Part shown: piece after piece, positions 1-5,888 of the stretch
Numbering within the stretch: position 1 is the first letter of the stretch
How the letters are laid out: each line of letters begins with the position of its first letter
From: Actinomycetota bacterium
GTDB taxonomy: Bacteria; Actinomycetota; Actinomycetes; Nanopelagicales; Nanopelagicaceae
DNA length: 5,888 bases
Assembly (NCBI GenBank): GCA_009698295.1
Contig: WLQO01000071.1
Coordinates: 1 to 5,888, forward strand
Direction of reading: 5' to 3'
Notes under the pieces: model-generated
What the model was told of the DNA's origin: nothing
Seen by the model: only the letters and a program-made list of their open reading frames with translations
Databases searched by the model: none
Made by a program: the position numbers and the translations under genes

Positions 1-10
1 AGGAATTACG

Positions 11-33
11 CTCAATTAGATTAACTAATTGAG
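11..33. repeat. Perfect 9-bp inverted repeat across the whiA stop codon
   Basis: The arms are CTCAATTAG (11-19) and CTAATTGAG (25-33), exact reverse complements separated by 5 nt. Read in the whiA direction, the first arm encodes Leu-Asn-stop, so the TAG is part of the stem. The stem has only three G-C pairs, and the bases after it (CGTAATTCCT) do not form a T-run. It is therefore at best a weak or atypical terminator; a 3'-end-stabilising hairpin or a protein-binding operator for the next gene are alternatives. It lies in the only intergenic space visible downstream of whiA. Confidence 0.6.
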
Positions 34-1002
34 AAGATCTGGTGAAAGGCCGGCTTCAGTATCTGGAATTCCAAGCTCTCCTGCGCGTTTATCGGCCATC
101 GCCAAGAGGCGACGAATTCGTCCAGCGATCGCATCTTTAGTCATCGGAGGTGAAGCAAGAGAACCGAGTTCTTCCAGGCTTGCTTGGCCATGGCTAATAC
201 GTAATTCGCCCGCCTCCTTTAAATGATCAGGAATTGTTGGACCTAAAATTTCCATCGCGCGCTGCACTCGAGCTGCTGCTGCGACAGCGGCACGTGCAGA
301 ACGGCGCAGATTTGCATCATCAAAGTTTGCAAGACGGTTTGCAGTCGCGCGAACTTCGCGACGCATCCGTCGCTCTTCCCAGGCAAGCACGCTCTCATGC
401 GCACCTAGACGCGTCAGCAAGACGCCGATGGCATCTCCATCTCGAATTACAACGCGATCGACTCCACGAACTTCACGCGCTTTAGCGGTGATCCCTAATC
501 GTCTTGCAGCACCGACTAGTGCAAGGGCGGCTTCAGGTCCCGGGCAAGTAATTTCAAGTGATGAAGAACGACCTGGCTCAGTAAGTGAACCGTGTGCGAC
601 AAATGCACCACGCCAGGCGGCTTCTGCATCGCAGATATTTGCTGCGACAACTTGTGGCGGAAGTCCCCGCACTGGACGGCCATTGCTATCGATTAAACCA
701 GTTTGGCGAGCCAGCGCATCGCCGGCCTCAATTACACGAACAACATAACGACTTCCTTTGCGAAGTCCGCTAGATGAGAGAACTGCCAAATCACTATCGT
801 GACCGTAAATATCTGCAATATCTTTTTTAAGGCGGCGCGCGCTCTGCGAGGTATCTAGCTCAACTTCAATTACAACTTTTCCGGCTGCAATATGTAAGCC
901 GCCAGCAAAACGCAGAAGTGAAGATACTTCGGCTTTGCGGCAGCAAGGTTTTGTAACTGAGAGACGACTGAGTTCGTCTTTGACTGCTGCGGTCATTGCC
1001 AT
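25..1002 (-). CDS. whiA: WhiA, cell-division/sporulation transcriptional regulator
   Basis: Cytoplasmic DNA-binding protein of 325 residues. In Streptomyces WhiA acts with WhiB to switch on division genes such as ftsZ and ftsK before sporulation septation; in Bacillus it affects division and chromosome segregation. The N-terminal part is a LAGLIDADG homing-endonuclease-like fold without nuclease activity in the family, seen as CRKAEVSSLLRFAGGLH (21-37) and AEAAWRGAFVAHGSLTEP (126-143). A conserved linker NRLANFDDANLRRS (221-234) leads to a C-terminal helix-turn-helix (about 273-302: ASLEELGSL, TKDAIAGRIRRL). I chose ATG 1002 (MAMTAAVKDELSRL), which matches the Streptomyces N-terminus and has GGA at 7-nt spacing. 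The frame stays open to an ATG at 1032, but that would overlap yvcK and add ten unmatched residues; ATG 996 is a possible third start. The TAG stop lies inside a 9-bp inverted repeat. Confidence 0.97.
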   Translation of the reverse strand: MAMTAAVKDELSRLSVTKPCCRKAEVSSLLRFAGGLHIAAGKVVIEVELDTSQSARRLKKDIADIYGHDSDLAVLSSSGLRKGSRYVVRVIEAGDALARQTGLIDSNGRPVRGLPPQVVAANICDAEAAWRGAFVAHGSLTEPGRSSSLEITCPGPEAALALVGAARRLGITAKAREVRGVDRVVIRDGDAIGVLLTRLGAHESVLAWEERRMRREVRATANRLANFDDANLRRSARAAVAAAARVQRAMEILGPTIPDHLKEAGELRISHGQASLEELGSLASPPMTKDAIAGRIRRLLAMADKRAGELGIPDTEAGLSPDLLN

Positions 1003-1006
1003 GTGC

Positions 1007-1975
1007 TTATCCAAACAGGTTTTTGCTCGCAATGTGTGCGAAAAGCGAGGTCAATTTTTTAGAATTGTGATGTATCAATGCGGCGTTATCGCGCAAATCG
1101 GCTACTACCAACTCTCCACCTGTACTTGAAAGATTGGCCATAATCTCATCCTCCTGCGAAATAAGGCTCTCATCTGCAAAAACATAATCAAAGTGCAGGC
1201 CTGGGGCATATTGATACAAGATATTTATATGTTCTAACGGAGTATATCCAGCATATTCACCTGAATTAAAATTTTGCCCAGCGGTACTTGCCGAATCTAA
1301 ATTCAGGATCAAAAATTTCTTCGCTTTTGAATTTATCAGTGCTTGCCGTTGTTCCGGAACCAGTAAGTGCGGCAAAACGCTAGAAAACCAAGAGCCGGGT
1401 CCCATAACAATCCAATCCGCATCTTCAATCGCTGCTAAAGATTCCTCACGTGCGGCAGGGTTTTCTGGATGCAGTCTTAGGGATTCCAGACGTCCTTTTG
1501 CTGTGGCCACTTGCACTTGACCTTTGACAATGAATCTTCCCGTCGAATTGGTAAATGTTGCTTCAATATCTAAGGGCTCTTTAGACATAGGAAGCACGCG
1601 ACCAATAACTTTTAAGAGCGCACCAACACGATCTAAACCAGCAACCGGATCTTCACCTTTATTCCATAACGCGGCTAATAAGAGATTACCGACAGCGTGC
1701 CCATCTAGCGCGCCATCACTGGCGAAGCGATATTGCATAATCTCAGCCCAACTGCGACCCCATTCATCATCACTGCAAAGCGCTGCAAGAGCCATCCGTA
1801 AATCACCGGGCGGAAAGATAGGAAACTCTTCTCGTAAACGTCCACTAGATCCACCATTGTCGGCAACAGTAACTATCGCAGTTATATCTGAAGTGATTCC
1901 TCGCAAGGCAGATAAGGTCGCGGCCAATCCATGGCCGCCACCTAAGGCAACTACGCGAGGACTACGACCACTCAT
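1007..1975 (-). CDS. yvcK: YvcK/GlmR (CuvA) family gluconeogenesis and cell-envelope factor
   Basis: CofD-like fold protein of 322 residues, usual family length. Homologues (B. subtilis YvcK/GlmR, mycobacterial CuvA) bind UDP-GlcNAc-type sugar nucleotides, are needed for normal morphology on gluconeogenic carbon, and in Bacillus stimulate GlmS, the first enzyme of amino-sugar synthesis. Motifs: nucleotide-binding GGGHGLAATLSALRG (12-26), TVADNGGSSGRLREEF (36-51), PPGDLRMALAAL (55-66), DGHAVGNLLLAAL (91-103) and GPGSWFSSVLPHLLVP (192-207). 'Gluconeogenesis factor' is the common label, and 2-phospho-lactate transferase annotations of this family are misleading. The ATG lies inside the rapZ stop (ATGA, 1972-1975) without a good ribosome-binding site, implying coupling. 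The TAA is 4 nt before the whiA start. Its pairing with rapZ suggests a shared role in sugar-nucleotide control (inference). Confidence 0.95.
   Translation of the reverse strand: MSGRSPRVVALGGGHGLAATLSALRGITSDITAIVTVADNGGSSGRLREEFPIFPPGDLRMALAALCSDDEWGRSWAEIMQYRFASDGALDGHAVGNLLLAALWNKGEDPVAGLDRVGALLKVIGRVLPMSKEPLDIEATFTNSTGRFIVKGQVQVATAKGRLESLRLHPENPAAREESLAAIEDADWIVMGPGSWFSSVLPHLLVPEQRQALINSKAKKFLILNLDSASTAGQNFNSGEYAGYTPLEHINILYQYAPGLHFDYVFADESLISQEDEIMANLSSTGGELVVADLRDNAALIHHNSKKLTSLFAHIASKNLFG
1010..1012 (-). promoter_or_regulatory. Probable Shine-Dalgarno core for whiA
   Basis: On the minus strand GGA lies 7 nt upstream of the ATG at 1000-1002, inside the last codons of yvcK (GGA TAA). 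It is short, but it is the best-placed candidate at this junction. It favours 1002 over the alternative starts at 1032 and 996. Termination of yvcK at 1007 would also put ribosomes next to this start. Confidence 0.45.
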
Positions 1976-2841
1976 TCACGACCAACATCGCGATGAGTTG
2001 CATGTGCTGATATTTCAATATCGGAATTATCTGTAGATAATTGTCTGGCAATCTCTTCGCCAATTGCGACGCTACGATGTTTTCCACCAGTGCAACCGAT
2101 TGCGATAGTCACATACTTCTTACCTTCACGAAGGTAACCCGGCATCATTTGTCGGATAACACCAACATAACTCTTTACGAAGTCGGTAACACCTTCACTT
2201 GTCAAAACTTTCTTAGAGACTTCAGGAGTAAGTCCTGTCAGCGGACGCAATTCAGGAATCCAATGTGGATTTGGAATAAAGCGACAATCCAAGACCAGGT
2301 CAGCATCTACAGGAATTCCGTACTTATAACCGAAAGAGAGAACGTTGATACGTATTGCATCCAGCATTCCGGCAGAGAAAATTTCCCCAACTCTCTTCTC
2401 TAACTGATGCACATTGAGGTTAGAAGTATCAATTACAACATCTGCCTGTGAACGTAGCTCCTCCAGTTTGGCTCGTTCACGTGCGATCCCATCGACTATT
2501 CGATCTTTAGCTTGCAATGGATGTGGGCGACGTGTTGATTCAAAGCGCTGCACTAGCGATTGATCTGTTGCATCTAAAAACAGTAGGCGATACGCAATGC
2601 CATTTGATTTAAGTGTCTGCAATGAATTATTTAGCGCATCAAAGAATTTGCCTCCACGAACATCGACTACGACAGCTAGCGAGGAAATTTCTGAAGTTGC
2701 TGTCTGGGTAGCGAGCTCGGGCAAGAGCGCAGGAGGTAAGTTATCTACTACATACCAACCAAGATCTTCTAAGGCGTGCGCCACGGTAGAACGTCCCGCA
2801 CCTGACATGCCGGTTACGATCAATAACTCTTTAGTGGCCAT
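1972..2841 (-). CDS. rapZ: RapZ-family nucleotide-binding protein (YvcJ type)
   Basis: P-loop protein of the RapZ/YvcJ family, 289 residues, normal length. In E. coli RapZ senses glucosamine-6-phosphate and delivers the GlmZ small RNA to RNase E; Bacillus YvcJ is a nucleotide hydrolase. The actinobacterial function is not settled. Motifs: Walker A-like GMSGAGRST (11-19) with Arg where Lys is usual, LGWYVVDNLPP (27-37), Walker B-like VVVDVRGG (57-64), RRPHPL (104-109), the family block SFGYKYGIPVDAD (169-181), NPHW (191-194), and the C-terminal phosphate-binding GCTGGKHRSV (249-258). The ATG at 2841 is the only plausible start, because an in-frame TGA lies eight codons upstream; only a weak AGG (2854-2856) precedes it. 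The stop overlaps the yvcK start as ATGA, so the two are probably translationally coupled. Confidence 0.95.
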   Translation of the reverse strand: MATKELLIVTGMSGAGRSTVAHALEDLGWYVVDNLPPALLPELATQTATSEISSLAVVVDVRGGKFFDALNNSLQTLKSNGIAYRLLFLDATDQSLVQRFESTRRPHPLQAKDRIVDGIARERAKLEELRSQADVVIDTSNLNVHQLEKRVGEIFSAGMLDAIRINVLSFGYKYGIPVDADLVLDCRFIPNPHWIPELRPLTGLTPEVSKKVLTSEGVTDFVKSYVGVIRQMMPGYLREGKKYVTIAIGCTGGKHRSVAIGEEIARQLSTDNSDIEISAHATHRDVGRE

Positions 2842-2862
2842 GGTTATATTCTGCCTGCACTG

Positions 2863-2888
2863 TCAAGGATCGCTAAATTCAAAGGATC
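2863..2888 (-). repeat. Short imperfect direct repeat at the uvrC stop, in the uvrC-rapZ gap
   Basis: On the minus strand GATCCTTTGA (2888-2879, containing the uvrC TGA) is followed 17 nt later by GATCCTTGA (2871-2863). It could be a small duplication of the uvrC 3' end or chance. The remainder of the 37-nt gap (2842-2878) holds only a weak AGG before rapZ and no promoter or terminator that I can support. Confidence 0.35.
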
Positions 2889-4819
2889 TCCCCCGTCTGC
2901 ATATCGATGCCTTTTGCATCCGTAGCGTGCAGCTCTGAACCTTCGCGCTGATGTTGCAGATACTCAAAGATAGTCTCCGCGATTTTCTGACCGATACCTG
3001 GAGTCAGCGCCAATTCGTGCAAGCTCGCTTTACGTAACGCTGCAACCGACCCGAACCGATCCAACAGAGCAGCACGACGAGAACGTCCCATTTGAGGGAT
3101 GTCATCCAGAACAGATTCCAACATAACCTTGGACCGTCGGGACCTATGGAAGGTAATTGCAAAGCGATGTGCCTCATCACGTATGCGCTGAAGTAAGTAC
3201 ATACCCTCACTTGTGCGCGGCAAAATAAGTGGATCAGAATTACGAGGAAGCCAAACTTCTTCCAAACGCTTAGCTAAACCGCAAAGGGCGATATCACTTA
3301 TACCTAATTCATCTAAGGCGCGCTGGGCGGCGGCGACCTGCGGCGCACCTCCATCAACAACTATCAACTGTGGTGGATAGGAGAATTTACTTAACTTGCC
3401 GCCAATTTCTGCGACATCTGATTCATCTGCTGCGCGATCATTTAAAAATCGTTTCATGCGGCGAGTGATCACTTGATGCATAGCGCGAGTGTCATCGGAG
3501 GCGGTGGTCGTATCGATAATAAAGCGACGATACTCACTCTTCTTAGCCAAGCCATCTTCAAAAACCACCATCGATGCGACAACTGAAGTCCCAGAAATAT
3601 TTGAGATATCAAAGCATTCAATACGTAAGGGAGTTCTTGTCAGTTGCAGTTGCTCTTCAATCTCCAGTAGCGCTTTACCGCTGACTGCTGCATCTGTGGC
3701 TCGCTTACTCAAAAATTGAATCAACGCATAATGCGCATTGCGATCTACCGTTTGAAGTAGCTCCACCTTTTCGCCTCTTTGCGGCACCTTGATCGCAACT
3801 TTGGCTCCACGTAACCCAGTTAACCAACCTTCTAAAGCAATTTGGTCACTTGGTTCGCGATTAAGGAAAATCTCACTTGGTATATCTGCCGGTGCTGCAC
3901 CGCTGTAGATCGAAAAAAAGAGTGATGCAACTTGGTCATCGCCTTCCAACGCTCGTTCTTGATCAACTATCCAAGAGCGTGAACCTTTAATCGATCCACG
4001 GCGAACCATGAAGATCGATCCCGCAGCATGTAGTCCCTCTTCATGAATAGAGATGAAATCTCCATCAAGATCATCGGAAAGATTTCCCTGCGTTGATTTT
4101 TGTGCCTTTTCGAAAGATTCAATTTGATCGCGGATTCGGGCAGCGCGTTCAAACTCTTCGCGACTGGCAGCTAGCTCCATCTCGTCACGAAGCTTTGGAA
4201 GTATATCTTCCATCCCTGCTTCCATAAAAGCATCTAACTTAACCGCTATCTCACGATGTTCGGTTGGAGTAACCCAACCAACGCAAGGCGCAGCGCACTT
4301 TCCGATATCTCCTAATAAGCACTGTCGTTTGCTACGTTGCGCGCGTTTGAAATTTCCTTCGCTGCAAGAGCGCACTGGAAAGACTTTCAGCAGCACTTCG
4401 TAAGTATTTCGGAGAGCCCAGGCATTTGTATAAGGACCAAAGTATTTCAGGCCTGGACGTTTCTCTTTTCTAGTAATAAAGATGCGAGGGAATTCATCCT
4501 GCATTGAAATAGCTAAATAGGGATAAGACTTATCATCTTTAAATTGCACGTTATAAGTTGGTTGGTACTGCTTGATCCAAGAGAATTCCAGGGCCAACGC
4601 CTCTAGTTCAGTCCCAACAATCGTCCAATCAACGCGCACCGCCTCGTGCACCATGCGATGGGTCTTGCGCGCTAAATTGGAACCGAAATAAGTTGTTAAG
4701 CGATTCTTTAAATTCTTTGCCTTGCCGACATAAATAACTTTATCTTTCCCATTATAAAAACGATAAACCCCTGGGAGTTCAGGGATCTCTTTGGGGCGAT
4801 AACTTGCGGGATCTGACAT
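2879..4819 (-). CDS. uvrC: UvrC, excinuclease ABC subunit C
   Basis: Dual-incision nuclease of nucleotide-excision repair; it joins the UvrB-DNA complex and cuts 3' then 5' of the lesion. The 646 residues are full length for actinobacterial UvrC. N-terminal GIY-YIG nuclease (about 14-95): GVYRFY, IYVGK, with Y30, R40 and E78 aligning with the family's catalytic residues. A Cys set C152/C167/C175/C179 matches the Fe-S ligands described in E. coli UvrC. UVR UvrB-binding motif about 203-238 (EEFERAARIRDQIE). RNase H-like 5'-nuclease domain about 395-560, with D404 (ECFDIS), D442/D443, D489 (VVDGG) and H551 (RDEAHRFA). Tandem helix-hairpin-helix about 574-621 (TPGIGQKIAETI). The ATG directly follows the uvrA TAA and has no recognisable Shine-Dalgarno sequence, so translation probably depends on ribosomes finishing uvrA. 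The gene ends with TGA 37 nt before rapZ. Confidence 0.98.
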   Translation of the reverse strand: MSDPASYRPKEIPELPGVYRFYNGKDKVIYVGKAKNLKNRLTTYFGSNLARKTHRMVHEAVRVDWTIVGTELEALALEFSWIKQYQPTYNVQFKDDKSYPYLAISMQDEFPRIFITRKEKRPGLKYFGPYTNAWALRNTYEVLLKVFPVRSCSEGNFKRAQRSKRQCLLGDIGKCAAPCVGWVTPTEHREIAVKLDAFMEAGMEDILPKLRDEMELAASREEFERAARIRDQIESFEKAQKSTQGNLSDDLDGDFISIHEEGLHAAGSIFMVRRGSIKGSRSWIVDQERALEGDDQVASLFFSIYSGAAPADIPSEIFLNREPSDQIALEGWLTGLRGAKVAIKVPQRGEKVELLQTVDRNAHYALIQFLSKRATDAAVSGKALLEIEEQLQLTRTPLRIECFDISNISGTSVVASMVVFEDGLAKKSEYRRFIIDTTTASDDTRAMHQVITRRMKRFLNDRAADESDVAEIGGKLSKFSYPPQLIVVDGGAPQVAAAQRALDELGISDIALCGLAKRLEEVWLPRNSDPLILPRTSEGMYLLQRIRDEAHRFAITFHRSRRSKVMLESVLDDIPQMGRSRRAALLDRFGSVAALRKASLHELALTPGIGQKIAETIFEYLQHQREGSELHATDAKGIDMQTGEIL

Positions 4820-5888
4820 TTATTTCACGGCAGCTTTTTTCTTTGCTGGCGCGCGATTGCTCGCCAAAATCTCTGCCAAGTAATGCCCGGTGTAACTCGC
4901 CTTCGCTTTCGCAACATCCTCTGGCGTGCCTTCTGCAACAACTTCTCCCCCACGGAAACCACCTTCTGGCCCCATATCGATAACCCAGTCTGAACATTTG
5001 ATAACGTCGAGATTGTGTTCAATTACGACCACAGTGTTGCCAGTATCTACCAGGCGGTTAAGAACGGTTAACAATTTATTTACATCTTCAAAGTGCAGCC
5101 CAGTGGTTGGCTCGTCCAAAACATAAATCGTGCGGCCGGTCGATCTACGCTGTAATTCGGTTGCAAGCTTTACTCTTTGCGCTTCACCGCCTGAAAGTGT
5201 CGGTGCGGATTGACCTAATCGAACATACCCCAGGCCGACATCATTTAGCGTTTTCAAGTAACGTGCGATCGCGGGTACCGATTCAAAGAAACCGCTTGCT
5301 TCTTCGATCGGCATGTTAAGTACTTCAGCGATGGTCTTACCCTTGTAATGCACTTCAAGAGTTTCCCGGTTATAACGAGCCCCATGACAAATTTCGCATG
5401 GAACATATACATCAGGTAGGAAGTTCATCTCGATTGTGATCGTTCCATCACCAGAACAGTTTTCGCAGCGTCCACCTTTTACGTTAAATGAGAAACGACC
5501 TTGCTGGTATCCGCGAATCTTGGCCTCAGTGGTTTCCGCAAAAAGGGCGCGGATTTTGTCGAATACACCTGTATATGTAGCCGGGTTTGAACGCGGTGTG
5601 CGACCAATTGGAGATTGATCGACGTGGACTACTTTGTCCAATAACTCAATGCCAGTAATTGTGCGGTGGCGTCCAGGTACTAAACGCGCTCCATTTAATT
5701 TATTAGCAAGTGTCGTATATAAAATATCGTTTATAAGCGTTGACTTACCTGAACCACTGACTCCGGTAACTGAAACAAAAACGCCTAAAGGAACTTCAAC
5801 TTCAATATCTTTTAGATTATTCTCTTTTGCACCCTTCACAACCAGCTTGCGCTTTTGATCGAGCGGACGGCGTTGCTTTGGAATTGCA
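4820..5888 (-). CDS. uvrA: UvrA, excinuclease ABC subunit A (C-terminal part, partial at window edge)
   Basis: Damage-recognition ATPase of cytoplasmic nucleotide-excision repair; it scans DNA as a dimer and loads UvrB. Only the last 355 codons are here, including the second ABC ATPase module, out of roughly 950 in the family. The frame is open to the right edge, so the GTG at 5837-5839 is an internal Val codon, not a start: residues upstream of it (IPKQRRPLDQKRKLV) match the usual UvrA sequence. Visible motifs: Walker A GVSGSGKST (about 5738-5764); a zinc module with CENC and CEIC Cys pairs (about 5387-5467); the ABC signature LSGGEAQRVKLA (about 5160-5197); Walker B YVLDEPTTGLH (about 5093-5125); and the H-loop His in VIEHNLD. 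The C-terminus is a short Lys/Ala tail (APAKKKAAVK). The TAA stop touches the uvrC ATG and is in the same frame. No lesions seen. Confidence 0.97.
   Translation of the reverse strand, partial: AIPKQRRPLDQKRKLVVKGAKENNLKDIEVEVPLGVFVSVTGVSGSGKSTLINDILYTTLANKLNGARLVPGRHRTITGIELLDKVVHVDQSPIGRTPRSNPATYTGVFDKIRALFAETTEAKIRGYQQGRFSFNVKGGRCENCSGDGTITIEMNFLPDVYVPCEICHGARYNRETLEVHYKGKTIAEVLNMPIEEASGFFESVPAIARYLKTLNDVGLGYVRLGQSAPTLSGGEAQRVKLATELQRRSTGRTIYVLDEPTTGLHFEDVNKLLTVLNRLVDTGNTVVVIEHNLDVIKCSDWVIDMGPEGGFRGGEVVAEGTPEDVAKAKASYTGHYLAEILASNRAPAKKKAAVK

Noticed and set aside
1007..1015. DnaA-box-like TTATCCAAA on the plus strand.
   Set aside because: Single copy with one mismatch to TTATCCACA, falling on the yvcK stop and last codons; no cluster or A+T-rich unwinding region nearby.
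1003..1032. Longer WhiA start at ATG 1032 (335 residues).
   Set aside because: The extra ten residues overlap the yvcK coding end and do not resemble known WhiA N-termini, whereas MAMTAAVKDE at 1002 does.
1986..1995. 10-bp palindrome CATCGCGATG near the rapZ-yvcK overlap.
   Set aside because: It encodes His-Arg-Asp of the conserved RapZ C-terminus (HRDVGRE), so codon choice explains it, and the symmetry stops there.
1524..2036. Open plus-strand frame of 170 codons antisense to yvcK and the rapZ end.
   Set aside because: The translation has no recognisable motif, is low in complexity, and lies opposite a highly conserved gene. The same holds for the other plus-strand frames in the window, such as 428-748, 2041-2403 and 2597-2938.
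2839..2866. Possible promoter before rapZ: TTGACA (2861-2866) followed by TATAAC on the minus strand.
   Set aside because: The two boxes are only 12 nt apart (16-18 expected), and the -10-like box is almost at the ATG. At the standard spacing the sequence is CCATGG, which is no -10. Chance match; the TGA in TTGACA also merely closes the rapZ frame.
2906..2920. Hairpin GATGC-CTTTT-GCATC in the uvrC 3' end.
   Set aside because: Only a 5-bp stem within coding sequence and no T-run after it; too weak to call a terminator or attenuator.
4820..5839. Treating GTG 5839 as the start of a short stand-alone ABC protein of 339 residues.
   Set aside because: The frame stays open to the window edge, and the upstream residues continue the normal UvrA sequence, so it is the C-terminal part of a longer gene.

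Overview
The window is a compact block of five genes, all read on the minus strand. In transcription order (right to left) they are uvrA (3' part only, running off the right edge), uvrC, rapZ, yvcK/glmR and whiA. Almost every base is coding. The non-coding stretches are 0 nt between uvrA and uvrC, 37 nt between uvrC and rapZ, a 4-nt overlap between rapZ and yvcK, 4 nt between yvcK and whiA, and 24 nt downstream of whiA at the left edge. No RNA gene, mobile element, CRISPR array or plus-strand gene can be supported.

The organism is very probably an actinobacterium. The order uvrA-uvrC-rapZ-yvcK-whiA is a hallmark of that phylum, and the WhiA protein closely resembles Streptomyces WhiA over its whole length. 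G+C is only about 47% in the lines I sampled by hand, and the gene spacing is extremely tight. High-G+C soil actinomycetes do not look like this. A small-genome freshwater lineage such as Nanopelagicales (acI, 'Ca. Planktophila' type) fits better, but that placement is inference.

Right part (about 2879-5888): two subunits of the UvrABC nucleotide-excision repair nuclease. UvrA recognises damage and loads UvrB; UvrC makes the two incisions. Their reading frames are in phase and separated by a single TAA.

Left part (25-2841): a three-gene module. RapZ and YvcK/GlmR homologues are linked to amino-sugar and cell-envelope precursor control in other bacteria, and WhiA is a DNA-binding regulator of cell division (of sporulation septation in Streptomyces). 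The tight junctions suggest co-transcription and translational coupling. The promoter for uvrA, and any LexA/SOS operator, would lie outside the right edge.

I found no undescribed system. The most noteworthy features are a perfect 9-bp inverted repeat straddling the whiA stop codon, the in-phase uvrA-TAA-uvrC junction, the Lys-to-Arg P-loop of RapZ, and the presence of whiA in a probably non-sporulating, streamlined genome.
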